This document shows, piece by piece, positions 43,806 through 52,729 of a DNA stretch of 64,000 bases. Origin of the DNA: Burkholderia savannae. Its GTDB lineage: Bacteria > Pseudomonadota > Gammaproteobacteria > Burkholderiales > Burkholderiaceae. Below the pieces are notes generated by a model that had not been told where the DNA came from, searched no databases, and saw nothing but the letters and a program-made list of their open reading frames with translations. The DNA is taken from NCBI RefSeq assembly GCF_001524445.2, contig NZ_CP013417.1:3348001-3412000 (forward strand), given 5' to 3'. Position 1 is the first letter of the stretch, and each line of letters begins with the position of its first letter. The position numbers and the translations under genes are program-made.

Positions 43806-46118
43806 CTACAGAAACAGCAGCGCGCGATTGAGCGCGTCTTCGTCGCGCGGCCGCTCGCGCCAACGTTCGAGAACGGGCACCGAATACAGCCGCTGCGCGC
43901 CGAAGCGCGGCCAGAAGTGGCACAGGCCGGGCGCGATCACCTGCACGACCGGCAGCCCGATGTCGGGCCGCGTCTTGTCGACGACGAGCGTATCGATGCC
44001 CGCGGCCGACAGCCGCGCGACGCAGCGTTCGACGTCGCTCTTCAGATCGGCGGCCGTCCCCGTCGCACGCAACGGCGCGCGCATCGGCGGCAGCGCGGAA
44101 TCGGGATGCAGGAAGGCCTCGCCGGACAGTTTGTCGGCGTCCCACGGCGGCGGCGCCGACGCGCCGACGTCGAGCAACTGGTTCACCTCGGTGAGCGCGC
44201 GCTGCAGCGCGATCCGGCTGTCGAGATGACAGCCGAAACCGATCGAGAAGCGTCCCGTCGCCGTTTCGCGCGCGAGCGCGACGAACACCGGAATGCGCAG
44301 GTCGTGCGTGATGTCGAGCGCCCACAAGCGCCAGCCGAGCGACGCGTATTCGGCGACGAGCGCGTCGAAATACGGATCGCCGAAGCTCGCGATGTCGATG
44401 CCCGGCCGGCAAAGTTCGTTGTACCACCAGATCGCCACCGCATCGCGCTCGACGAGCTCGAGCAGGCCCTGCAGGATCGCTTCCTCGATGCACGCGCCCG
44501 CCGCGCAGCCGTTCGGGTTGTGCACGCAATACGCGGTGCCGCTCGACGCGGGCGCTTCCGCGTAGCAATAGGCAAGCGGCACGAGCCGCCGCGCGCCCGT
44601 CGCGATCGACCACGCGGGCGTCCAGTCGATCACGCTTTGCGGCGTGAAGCGCTGCGGCACCTGCTTGCGCGGATCGTCGGTGGTCGCGTTGTGGCGCTCG
44701 CGCCGCTCGAACTGGCGATCGCTGTATTGCTGCAGCGCGTTGACGTCGATCGGCGCGCCATGCGGCGGCGCGTGCGCGGACAGCTCCGCGAGGCTGCCGC
44801 GCAACGCCGCTTCGTCTCCCTGATAAACGCCGCTGAAGCGTTCGAGCGCTTCGGCGAGCGCGCTCGCGCGCGCCTGCGCATCGCTTGCGCCTTTGCCCGA
44901 GCACAGCTTGTCGAAGCGGTTCTCGCGCGGCGCGCGCTGCGGACACACCAGATAGCCCGCGACGTACACGTGCCGCATGCCGGCGTTGCGCCCCGGCATC
45001 GGATGCAGATAGGCGATCGGGCCGCTCACCGGAGAAATCAGATGTCCGTAGCGTTTGAAGAGATCGCCGGCGGCGAGCGTCCGATGGCCGCCTTCGCGGT
45101 GCGCCCCGGCTTGCGCCGACGCGAGCGTCACCGGACGCTCCGCCTGCTCGCGCATCCACGCCGCATTGCCGCAGCGCGGACACTGCGCGCGCCTGACCAC
45201 GCGGTGCGCGGCGGTCGCGAGCGTATCGATGCGAAGCGACACGATGTGCGAGCCCGCATGACGGCGGCGTTGCGCGTTCACCGCGATCTGCTCGACGAAC
45301 GACGCGACGACGGCCGCGACGGCCGCGGCGCTCGCGCGGCTGTGCACGCTCGGCAGGCGCGCCGCGCCGCTGCCGTGCATGCGCGCAAGCAGTGTCTCGA
45401 CCGGATGGTTCAGCGCCGTCCAGTAGCGCACGCATTCGATGCACGGCGGCGCGTCGGTCTCGCCGGACGCCGCCGACGATGCCGCTGCTGCCGCAGGCTG
45501 GCCGATCGACGCGCCGAACAGCGGCCCGAACAGCGGCCCGATCAGCGGCCCAAGCAGCGGCCCGATCAGCGGCTCCACACGATCGGGCGCGACGACGAGC
45601 AGCGCGCCGCCGCGCGCCGTCACGCGTTCGGCGGCATCGGTCAGCTCGGCGCGATCGTAGCCGTCGGTCAACGCGACCGTCAGCGCCGCATCCGGCGCCA
45701 CGCCGATGCCGCACGCGGCGAACGCGTCGAGCTGCGCGCGCGGATCGACGCCGAACGCCTCGACGGCGACCGCGAGCCGCGATGCGATGCAGGCCGCCGC
45801 ATCCCCGTCCACACCCGTTCGTTCGAAGAAGCCGATCGCGGCGTCGCGCTCGCCCGGCGCGTCCGCGCGCACGTAGCCGCGCCGCGCCAGATGATCGAGC
45901 GCGCCGAGCAACTCCCATTGCGAAAAGCGCGCGGCGAGCGCCGCGAAGGTCTGCGCGATCGTCAGGCCATCGCGCATGCACGCGGCCAGCGCGGGAAACA
46001 CGTCGCCCGGCAGCACCGAGCGTCTGAATTCGTCCACCACATACAACGCGCCGGGACCGGCGTCACGCACCAGCAGATGCGGCTTGAAACGCAGCACGCG
46101 CGAGAAGTCGTCGAGCAT
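43806..46118 (-). CDS. TOMM cyclodehydratase, fused E1-like and YcaO domains
   Basis: A 770-residue fusion that turns Ser/Thr/Cys of the precursor peptide into azolines with ATP. The N-terminal half is the ThiF/E1-like partner, with two CxxC pairs (CIEC and CPRCG) for structural zinc. The C-terminal half is YcaO, with ATP/Mg residues in SGKGASDAQARASALAEALERFSG and IEEAILQGLLELVERDAVAIWW. The C-terminus ends NRALLFL and lacks the PxPxP tail of many azoline-forming YcaO proteins. The ATG at 46116-46118 has a G-rich ribosome site; a GTG seven codons earlier has none. A tandem GPLIGP/GPLFGP-type stretch lies near residue 185. No dehydrogenase gene is adjacent. Confidence 0.9.
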   Translation of the reverse strand: MLDDFSRVLRFKPHLLVRDAGPGALYVVDEFRRSVLPGDVFPALAACMRDGLTIAQTFAALAARFSQWELLGALDHLARRGYVRADAPGERDAAIGFFERTGVDGDAAACIASRLAVAVEAFGVDPRAQLDAFAACGIGVAPDAALTVALTDGYDRAELTDAAERVTARGGALLVVAPDRVEPLIGPLLGPLIGPLFGPLFGASIGQPAAAAASSAASGETDAPPCIECVRYWTALNHPVETLLARMHGSGAARLPSVHSRASAAAVAAVVASFVEQIAVNAQRRRHAGSHIVSLRIDTLATAAHRVVRRAQCPRCGNAAWMREQAERPVTLASAQAGAHREGGHRTLAAGDLFKRYGHLISPVSGPIAYLHPMPGRNAGMRHVYVAGYLVCPQRAPRENRFDKLCSGKGASDAQARASALAEALERFSGVYQGDEAALRGSLAELSAHAPPHGAPIDVNALQQYSDRQFERRERHNATTDDPRKQVPQRFTPQSVIDWTPAWSIATGARRLVPLAYCYAEAPASSGTAYCVHNPNGCAAGACIEEAILQGLLELVERDAVAIWWYNELCRPGIDIASFGDPYFDALVAEYASLGWRLWALDITHDLRIPVFVALARETATGRFSIGFGCHLDSRIALQRALTEVNQLLDVGASAPPPWDADKLSGEAFLHPDSALPPMRAPLRATGTAADLKSDVERCVARLSAAGIDTLVVDKTRPDIGLPVVQVIAPGLCHFWPRFGAQRLYSVPVLERWRERPRDEDALNRALLFL

Positions 46119-46212
46119 CGTCCCCCCGGTATCGGACACCGCGATCGAAGTGGGCGGCGCGGCCCGCGAACCAAGCGCCTCGGGCCGCGCCGCGCGTCGC
46201 CGTGTGGACGGC

Positions 46213-46572
46213 TCAGCAGCAGGTGAACAGATACGCCGGCCCGGCGTCGTTGTATTCGGCGAGCGCGATGCCTTCCTCGGCGATGTTGGCGGGCCGCGTC
46301 GGAATGCCGACGCTCATCGTGTTGACAGGCAGATGCCAGCGCTGCGTTTCGCGATGCCAGCCGTACCCGTCCTTCGCGGCGACTTCGACGATCTTGAGAT
46401 CCAGAATCCACGGGCAGCGATAGTCGAGATAGCGTTCGAGCGCATCGTACGGATTGGCGAGCAGCATCTGCCTGAACGCTTCGTTCTCCCAAGAGAGCGC
46501 GATTGCGCGCAGATAGACTTCCTGAAACTCGAGCAGTGATTCCTGAGTGGGGACTGCGTTGTTGTCGGCCAT
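46213..46572 (-). CDS. TOMM precursor peptide 2 (BMA_0021/BMA_0022 family)
   Basis: A 119-residue precursor with a long leader related to the nitrile-hydratase-like (NHLP) type: LLEFQEVYLRAIALSWENEAFRQMLLANPYDALERYLDY. Then come EVAAKDGYGWHRETQRWHLP, MSVGIPTRPANIAEEGIALAEYNDAGP and a C-terminus AYLFTCC with two terminal cysteines. Those Cys and nearby Thr are the best candidates for heterocycle formation. It lies one base after precursor 1, with its AAGGAG inside the end of that gene. It is similar along its length to precursor 1. The modified residues and the biological activity are unknown. Confidence 0.9.
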   Translation of the reverse strand: MADNNAVPTQESLLEFQEVYLRAIALSWENEAFRQMLLANPYDALERYLDYRCPWILDLKIVEVAAKDGYGWHRETQRWHLPVNTMSVGIPTRPANIAEEGIALAEYNDAGPAYLFTCC

Positions 46573-46573
46573 G

Positions 46574-46936
46574 TCAGATCTCCTTGCGGTCCGGTCCGAA
46601 CAGACTAATGTGCTTCGCGTTGTACGCGGCGAGCGCGGCCGCGCGCTGCTCCGGCGGCGGCGCCGGCGGCAGCATGAGCGCGAGCCGGTTGACCTCGTTC
46701 GTCGTCCAGCCGCCGTTCGTGAGCGGCGTCCACGCCGAGCTGTTCTCGTGCACCTCCAAATGCATCTTCATCGGAAACCGATAGTCGAAGTACTCATGCA
46801 ACGTTCCGACCGGATCGGCGACCAGCCGCTCGCGAAACTTCGAGTCATGCCACGCCACGGCGATCGCCTGCACGATCACGGCGCGGTATTCGAGAAACTG
46901 GTCGTACGACGGCATACTGGGGCTTCGGTCCATCAT
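46574..46936 (-). CDS. TOMM precursor peptide 1 (BMA_0021/BMA_0022 family)
   Basis: A 120-residue paralogue of precursor 2: YDQFLEYRAVIVQAIAVAWHDSKFRERLVADPVGTLHEYFDYRFPMKMHLEV, then WTPLTNGGWTTNEVNRLALMLPP and the C-terminus YNAKHISLFGPDRKEI. Unlike precursor 2 it has no cysteine, so if modified it would have to use Ser/Thr. The start is the ATG at 46934-46936, overlapping the kinase stop in ATGATG with GGGAG upstream. The pairing of a Cys-free and a Cys-ended precursor is notable. It may be a substrate, or a helper that binds the modifying enzyme. Confidence 0.9.
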   Translation of the reverse strand: MMDRSPSMPSYDQFLEYRAVIVQAIAVAWHDSKFRERLVADPVGTLHEYFDYRFPMKMHLEVHENSSAWTPLTNGGWTTNEVNRLALMLPPAPPPEQRAAALAAYNAKHISLFGPDRKEI

Positions 46937-49900
46937 CGCTTTTCTCCCGTGGTTGAACGGAGTTCTCGTTGCAACTCGCGCAGCTCCGTCTGCGCTTTCT
47001 TCTCGATTCGCGCCATGCCGCTCTGCCGCGCGACGGCGGCCGCCTGCGCGCATAGCGCGACGGCCGCTTCGGCCAATTCGGCCGCGCCGGCCGCTTCGCT
47101 CACGTCGGCCGCGCTTCGACCTTGCGCGTCACACAAGCAGCGCGCCTTCTTGAGCAGCAGTTCCGCAACGTAATAGCGCTCGTCCGTCGATTCGGCGAGC
47201 GCGAGACATTCGTCGAGCGTCGCGATCGCGGCGCGTGCGTCGCCGCGCGCCGCGTCGATGTCGGCGACGACCGACGCGTAATACGTGAGTCCGAGCATGC
47301 AGCCCGATTGGCGCAACGCGTCGACGTTCGCGCGCGCCGCGTCACGATCGCCGTCGCACCACGCGCGCACGACGGCCGCGTAGCGCTCGACCGCGTTGAG
47401 CCCGTAGCAGCGCGACAGCCGCAGCACCGCGTCCGACGTCGCGCGCGCGCCGTCGCGATCGCCCGCGCATTGCTGCATCCGCGCGAGGTACATCATCGTC
47501 ACGCCGATCGTCGGAAGATGATCGCTGCAGGTCGCGACATGAACCGCGTCGTGCGCGAGCGCGAGCGTGCGCGCAACGTCGTCGTCGATGCCCCACAGCA
47601 CGCTCGCGCGCGCGGACAGCGCCCACGCGCGCGTGTCGAGGCCGAACGTGCGCCGATGATCGCCGTCGCGGCGCGGATCGTAGGCGGCGAGCGCCGCGTC
47701 GAACGCGCCGAGCGCGAGCGCGTAGTGGCCGTCGATCCAGCGGCTCATTCCGTGCAGCGTATCGGCGGCGACGCCGAGATCCGCACGCGCCGACGCGCGA
47801 GCGAGCTCGGACAGCTGCGCGCCGATGCGGCGCACCGCCGCGCGATCGCCGGCGACGTGGTGATACACGGCGATCGTCCACAGCGCGCTCGCCGCGGCCT
47901 TCGCGTCGCCCAGCGCACCGACGCGCGACAGCACGCGGTCGGTGTGCTCGCGCACGCGCGGATCGCCCCAGCCGTCACGCGCCATTTGCGCGTGCGCGAG
48001 CGTCAAATCGATCGCGACCGTGTCTTCGTCCCGCCCCGGATAGTCGCAATGCAGCAGCCAGCCGCGCACCGCGCCCGCATAGCGGATCGCGTCGTCGTGC
48101 AGCGCGCGCTCGAGCGCGCGGCGCGCCGCTTCGATGCCGTGCGGCGCCGCATCGGCGAACGCATGCGCACGCGCGAAATGATCGGCGATGCTCGCCGAGC
48201 GCGCCGCCGGATCACCGCCCGCGGGACGCGCGAGCAGCGCCTGCGCGACGCGCCGATGATTCTCGCGGCGCGTCGCGGCCGGCATCGATTCGTACGCGGC
48301 CTCGCGCAGCAGCGCGTGACGGAACACGTACGTCGCGCCGCCGATGCGGTGCTGCGCGTACAGCACGCGGCCTTCGAGCAAACGCCGCAGGCAGTCGTCG
48401 AGCTCCGCGCCCGCGCGCGGCGACGCGTCGGCAAGCAACCGCGCGTCGACTTCGAGGCCGATCGTCGCGGCGAGCTGGACGGTGTCGAGCGCGTCGTCCG
48501 CGCGTTCGAGCGCGAGCTCGAGCGTCTCGCGCAGGCTGCCCGGCAGCGGGCAGCGCCCCGCTTCCGCGAGATCCGGCAGGCGCGCGCCCGCAGTCGGCAC
48601 GATGCCGCCTTCGACGAGCGCGCGAATCGTTTCCTCGACGTACAGCGGCACGCCGCCCGTGCGCTTCACGAGGAAGTCGAGCGCCGCGCGGTCCGCGCCC
48701 GCGTCGGGCATCAGCGACACGATCAGGTTGCGCGTCGCGGCGGCCGACAGGCGGCGCAGCATCAGCCGCTCGGCGCCGCGCCGCCACCGCTCGAGCTGCT
48801 CCGGCCGCGACGTCAGCACGACGCACACCGCCGCGCATGCCGGGTGGCGCGCGAGCGCGTCGAGAAAATCGCCCGTCGCGCTGTCGACCCATTGCACGTC
48901 GTCGACGATCAGCAGCACCGGGCCGCCGCCGCCGAGCGAGCCGAGCAGTTGGCACAGCACGTCGAAGAGCGCCTGCTGCTGCCGCGCGCCCGACCAGCGC
49001 AGCTTGTCCGCGCCGCCCGGCAGGCCGAGCCATGCGGCGAGCGTCGCGCGCGCGGACGCGCGATCGCCGTCGAACGCTTCGAGCATCCGGTCGAGCGCAT
49101 GCGGATCGCCCGCGTCGAGCTGCCAGTGCGCGCGCACGAAGCGCAGGATCGGAAAGAGCGCGTGGTTCGTCTGCTCGGGCAGGCACACGCATGCGGCGCA
49201 CGCGCCGTGCTGTGCGCGCACCGTCTCGCGCAGCGCGTGAACGAGCCGCGACTTGCCGATTCCAGGCTCGCCGACGACGAGCGTCGCGCGCCGCGCGGCC
49301 GCGCGCGGGCCGCCCGCCGCCGCGCGCACCGCATCGCGCCACGCGCGCGCGAGCGCCGCCTGCTCGCGATCGCGCCCGACGATCGGCGCCGCGTCGCCGA
49401 GCTCGAGCGATTCGAACGGCCCGCGCTCGTAGCGCTCGCCGAGCAGTTCGCGCACGGGCTGCGGCGCCGCGCCTGGCGCGGCGAATGCGAGCGACGTCGC
49501 CGCGGCGTCGACGTGGCGCTCGAGCGCGCGCGCCGCTTCGTCGCTCAACAGGATGCGCCCCGGCTGCGCGATGCGCTGCAGGCCGACGGCCGCGCTCGCG
49601 ATCGCGCCGCCCGACGCGCCGCGTGCGTTCGCAAGCGCGGTGCCGACGTGGATCGCGCCCGCGATCTCGATGCGCCATGCCGGCGCGCTCGCGCCGTCGG
49701 CGGACGGTTGCGGCGCGAGCGCCGTCTGCCCCGCGTGCCGCGTCATTTCGAGCGCCGCGCGGCACGCGCGCTGAGCGGGCCGATCGATGCCTTCCGGATA
49801 GCCGAAGTAGAACAGCAGCGTATCGCCGAGCGCGCCCGCGACGTGGCCGCCATAGCGCACCGCGATGTCCGAGCAGCGCGTGAGCCACTGCGCGTGGAAT

Positions 49901-51033
49901 ACGTCGAGCGCTTCCTCGGCCGCCGCGGCGTCGTCCGGCTGCGCGCCGTTCGCGGCGACCGCGACACGGCAGCACAGTGCGGTGATCTGCCGCCGCCCGA
50001 CGGGCGCGTCAACCGCGATCGTCCCGCCGGGGTCGCGATACGCGACGCCCGGCTCCGCCTGCGCGCGCCGTCCGTAGCGCAAGCCGCCGACGAGCGCCGG
50101 AAAATGAATCGCGCGAAACCGGTTCGCAAGCGTCTGCGCGGATTCCGCGCGCTGGCGCGGGTCCTTGCCGAGCGCATCGCGCAGCACGTCGCCGAGCGGA
50201 TGCGCGGCGATCGCGGGCGGCAGCGCGACGTCGACGGGGCTCAGGTGCTGATACAGCACGTCCGCGACGCTCGCGCCCTGCATCACCGGTTGCCCCGTCA
50301 GGCATTCGATCACCATCAGGCCCCACGCGTAGAAGTCGCTCTTCGCGGTCGGCGGTTCGCCGCGCAATTGCTCGGGCGCGCAATACTGCGGCGAGCCGAG
50401 CACCTCGGTCGTCGCGGTGAGCGTCAGCTCGTCGCCCGCATGCGCGTCCGGCAGCAGCGCGCCGATGCCGAAATCGAGAATCTTCGCGCACGGCTCGCCG
50501 TCGCGCGTCGTCACCATCACGTTCTGCGGCTTCAGGTCGCGATGCACGACGCCGTTCGCATGCGCGTGCGCGAGGCCGTCGAGCACCTGCGCCATCAGCG
50601 CGCCCGTCGCCTCGGCGGGCAGCGCGCCGTCGGCCGCGAGCAGCGCGCGCAGCGTGCGGCCCGCAACGTGCTCGAACACCGCGAACAGCACGCCGTCCGC
50701 CGTCTCGCCGCTGTCGAGCAGCGCGACGATGTTCGGATGCGACAGCCGCGCGCACAGCGCCATCTCGCGGCGAAAGCGCGCGCGCAGGCGGGTGCGCTCG
50801 CGCGCGCCGCGCGGCGCGTCCTCGCGCAGCAGCTTGACGGCGACGCGCTGCGACGTGTCGAGCCTCACCGCTTCGTGCACGCGGCCCGCGCCGCCTTCGC
50901 CGAGCACGGCGCCGAGCCGGTAACGGTGCTCGCCTTGTAGCTCGTCGCCGTCGCCGGGCAGCGGCGGCGCGATCGCGCGCAGCGCGCCGCGATCGCAGGC
51001 GCGCGCGCGATCGGCCCGTGCGGAAGCAGACAT
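46933..51033 (-). CDS. TOMM-system Ser/Thr kinase / cyclase-like / AAA ATPase / TPR fusion
   Basis: 1,366 residues. The kinase domain (about 38-300) has GEGGAGRV, VAVKLL, HRDLKPQN, DFGIG and APEQL, all consistent with activity. A class III nucleotidyl-cyclase-like domain (about 350-520) keeps GALGDTLLFYFGYPEGIDRPAQRA but has ITALCCRVAVAAN where the first metal Asp (usually FADIVGFT-like) is expected. The signalling ATPase has Walker A VVGEPGIGKSRLV and Walker B LLIVDDVQWVDS. A helical TPR-like C-terminus (about 1000-1360) follows. The layout is that of the TOMM kinase/cyclase fusion family. It starts at the ATG at 51031-51033, 10 bases after the FHA gene, and ends overlapping precursor 1. Confidence 0.92.
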   Translation of the reverse strand: MSASARADRARACDRGALRAIAPPLPGDGDELQGEHRYRLGAVLGEGGAGRVHEAVRLDTSQRVAVKLLREDAPRGARERTRLRARFRREMALCARLSHPNIVALLDSGETADGVLFAVFEHVAGRTLRALLAADGALPAEATGALMAQVLDGLAHAHANGVVHRDLKPQNVMVTTRDGEPCAKILDFGIGALLPDAHAGDELTLTATTEVLGSPQYCAPEQLRGEPPTAKSDFYAWGLMVIECLTGQPVMQGASVADVLYQHLSPVDVALPPAIAAHPLGDVLRDALGKDPRQRAESAQTLANRFRAIHFPALVGGLRYGRRAQAEPGVAYRDPGGTIAVDAPVGRRQITALCCRVAVAANGAQPDDAAAAEEALDVFHAQWLTRCSDIAVRYGGHVAGALGDTLLFYFGYPEGIDRPAQRACRAALEMTRHAGQTALAPQPSADGASAPAWRIEIAGAIHVGTALANARGASGGAIASAAVGLQRIAQPGRILLSDEAARALERHVDAAATSLAFAAPGAAPQPVRELLGERYERGPFESLELGDAAPIVGRDREQAALARAWRDAVRAAAGGPRAAARRATLVVGEPGIGKSRLVHALRETVRAQHGACAACVCLPEQTNHALFPILRFVRAHWQLDAGDPHALDRMLEAFDGDRASARATLAAWLGLPGGADKLRWSGARQQQALFDVLCQLLGSLGGGGPVLLIVDDVQWVDSATGDFLDALARHPACAAVCVVLTSRPEQLERWRRGAERLMLRRLSAAATRNLIVSLMPDAGADRAALDFLVKRTGGVPLYVEETIRALVEGGIVPTAGARLPDLAEAGRCPLPGSLRETLELALERADDALDTVQLAATIGLEVDARLLADASPRAGAELDDCLRRLLEGRVLYAQHRIGGATYVFRHALLREAAYESMPAATRRENHRRVAQALLARPAGGDPAARSASIADHFARAHAFADAAPHGIEAARRALERALHDDAIRYAGAVRGWLLHCDYPGRDEDTVAIDLTLAHAQMARDGWGDPRVREHTDRVLSRVGALGDAKAAASALWTIAVYHHVAGDRAAVRRIGAQLSELARASARADLGVAADTLHGMSRWIDGHYALALGAFDAALAAYDPRRDGDHRRTFGLDTRAWALSARASVLWGIDDDVARTLALAHDAVHVATCSDHLPTIGVTMMYLARMQQCAGDRDGARATSDAVLRLSRCYGLNAVERYAAVVRAWCDGDRDAARANVDALRQSGCMLGLTYYASVVADIDAARGDARAAIATLDECLALAESTDERYYVAELLLKKARCLCDAQGRSAADVSEAAGAAELAEAAVALCAQAAAVARQSGMARIEKKAQTELRELQRELRSTTGEKR

Positions 51034-51043
51034 GAAGCGCCGC

Positions 51044-52051
51044 TCAGCCCAGCGCGGCGGGCGAGACGAGCGTCGACGCGCCGCGCGCGACCGGATCGGG
51101 CGGTATCGTGAAAGCGTCGGACTCGGCCGACTGGCATTCGAGCCGGTCGCCGCGCACGACGCGGAAAGCGAGCGCGCCGAAGCGCACGCCGCCTCGGCGG
51201 CGCTCGACGAGCTCGGGAGAACCGGGGGACAGGAGCGGCAGGAACTGCGTGCGCGCGCGATGGATCTGCACGTTGACGTGCGATTCGTCGAGGCCGAGCA
51301 TGCGCGCGAGCACGTCGAGCTCGATCCAGCCCTGCGACGCGGCGTCGTAACCGGCCTGCGCATCGGCAAAGCGCGCGCGGGCGAGCGTCACGAGGCAGTA
51401 ATGATGGGCGCGCGCGCCAAGGTCGACGGCGCCGCCGCGCGTATGCAGCGTCGCCGTCACGTGCTCTTCGTCGCGGCTCACAGTGAAGTCGACGCGCTGC
51501 GGCAAGGTCGCGGCCTGCACGACGCGCGGCAGCGCGGCCGTGACGTTGCGATGCGCGAGCACGAGCTGCCACGCGAAATCGCCGCAGATCACCGCGTCGC
51601 CGTCGCGCAGCACGCGCGCGGGCGCCGTGTCGTTGCAAAGCCAGTCGCCCTGCGCCGAGCGGCTCACGGTGATCGCCGCGCCCGGCAGCGCCTGCGCGCG
51701 ATCGAGCGCGATCGGCTGCGCGGGCGCGCGCAGCGGCCACAGCATGTCGACGGGCTCGCTCAGTTGGCGCGCGCGCCAGCGCACCGAGCCGCTGCTGCCG
51801 AACTGGATCAGGTCGCCGTCGCGCAACGCCACGCACTCGCCTTCGCCGACGAACCTCCCGGATACGAACGTGCCGTTGCGACCGTGATCGTGCAGTTCCC
51901 ACTGCCCCGCCGCCCAGCAGATGCTGGCATGGATGCGCGACACGTAGGGATCGGCGATGACCGTGTCGCAACGCTGCGGATCGCGACCCAATACGTGGTG
52001 CGCGCGCAGCAGACTGGCTTCCCCGGAAAGACCGTTTTCCAATAACGCCAT
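51044..52051 (-). CDS. FHA-domain protein of the TOMM operon
   Basis: A 335-residue protein with an N-terminal forkhead-associated phosphothreonine-binding domain (about 15-95): HVLGRDPQRCD, DPYVSRIHASI, WELHDHGRNGTFVSGR (the G-R-D, S-R-x-H and N-G-T motifs are all present). The rest (about 180-300) is a helical, possibly winged-helix region (WIELDVLARMLGLDESHVNVQIHRARTQF) that may bind DNA or protein. As first gene of the operon, 10 bases before the kinase, it is a probable phospho-target or adaptor of that kinase. Start at the ATG at 52049-52051; the ribosome site is weak. Confidence 0.88.
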   Translation of the reverse strand: MALLENGLSGEASLLRAHHVLGRDPQRCDTVIADPYVSRIHASICWAAGQWELHDHGRNGTFVSGRFVGEGECVALRDGDLIQFGSSGSVRWRARQLSEPVDMLWPLRAPAQPIALDRAQALPGAAITVSRSAQGDWLCNDTAPARVLRDGDAVICGDFAWQLVLAHRNVTAALPRVVQAATLPQRVDFTVSRDEEHVTATLHTRGGAVDLGARAHHYCLVTLARARFADAQAGYDAASQGWIELDVLARMLGLDESHVNVQIHRARTQFLPLLSPGSPELVERRRGGVRFGALAFRVVRGDRLECQSAESDAFTIPPDPVARGASTLVSPAALG

Positions 52052-52195
52052 TTCGTCGACCTGCGGAAAAATGCGCGGCGTCCGGCGGCACCCGATTAGG
52101 ACGTCGTGCGCGTCTTATGTGAATGATTGACGGTCGAATATCAGATTCTGTTGAATCATAGGCAAGCGCCGCATCGCCGACAAGCCGTAATTGGG

Positions 52196-52242
52196 TGTAA
52201 TGGATTTCGCCGATCGCGTTGCCTATTTTTTGTTTCACCGGC
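52196..52242 (+). promoter_or_regulatory. Duplicated leader element, copy 1
   Basis: TGTAATGGATTTCGC (52196-52210) and GTTTCACCGGC (52232-52242), 36 bases apart start to start, about 70-115 bases before the small gene at 52311. Both blocks recur with identical spacing before the paralogous gene at 53464. An upstream CGTAAT is also shared. Likely a shared promoter/leader. Confidence 0.65.
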
Positions 52243-52310
52243 GCGGCCGTAAGCCGGTCACGATTCAATATTTCGAAAATGTTACGGATATCTAGCGTTT
52301 GGAGACCGCC

Positions 52311-52664
52311 ATGGGATTCTATGGACCCGAACCATTCGAAAAAGCGACCGCCACTTACGTGTGGCTCGGTCTGCGCGTGCCCGGCGCCCTCATCGTCGAG
52401 GTGGAAGGCAACGCGCCGCGCTTCACGACTGGCATTCAACTGGTACGCGATCCGCACTTCGTCGGCGGACTGAAGATCGACGTGATGGGCTGGACGGGAC
52501 CGCTCACGAACGGCACGCGGCCGTATCGCGTGCGACATACGTTCCAGGGCGTGTTCCACCCGACGATCGTCGTGCACGGCAGCAACAAGACCGAAGTCGT
52601 CGAGGTCAAGCAGATCCCGCACGAAGAAGCCGACGCATTCCTGCAGTCGCTCGACGCCGCGTGA
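52311..52664 (+). CDS. Small conserved-type protein, paralogue 1 (function unknown)
   Basis: A 117-residue soluble protein of no recognised family. It opens MGFYGPEPFEKATATYVWLG, with beta-rich VPGALIVEVEG, then LVRDPHFVGGLKIDVMGWTG, YRVRHTFQGVFHPTIVVHG and a helical tail HEEADAFLQSLDAA. The central LVxDPxFxGG block and the ending HExxxxxxxxLDA align with the protein at 53464, so the two are paralogues. The start is the ATG at 52311, with GGAG seven bases upstream. It has no signal peptide or membrane segment. It is divergent from the FHA gene and lies upstream of the Tc toxin genes; a role with either is unproven. Confidence 0.8.
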   Translation: MGFYGPEPFEKATATYVWLGLRVPGALIVEVEGNAPRFTTGIQLVRDPHFVGGLKIDVMGWTGPLTNGTRPYRVRHTFQGVFHPTIVVHGSNKTEVVEVKQIPHEEADAFLQSLDAA

Positions 52665-52672
52665 GCGCGGCG

Positions 52673-52699
52673 CGCCGGCCGGATCGAAACCGGCCGGCG
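52673..52699 (+). repeat. Perfect 10-bp hairpin after small gene 1
   Basis: CGCCGGCCGG-ATCGAAA-CCGGCCGGCG starts nine bases after the stop codon. There is no T run, so it is more likely an mRNA 3' stabiliser or a Rho-independent-like pause than a full terminator. Confidence 0.6.
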
Positions 52700-52729
52700 G
52701 CGAACCGCACCGCATTCCGAATCGTTTGC

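Noticed and set aside
47122..50940. A 1,272-codon plus-strand frame opposite the kinase/cyclase gene
   Set aside because: Low-complexity Arg/Ala/His translation with no domain. The minus-strand frame has full kinase and ATPase motifs.
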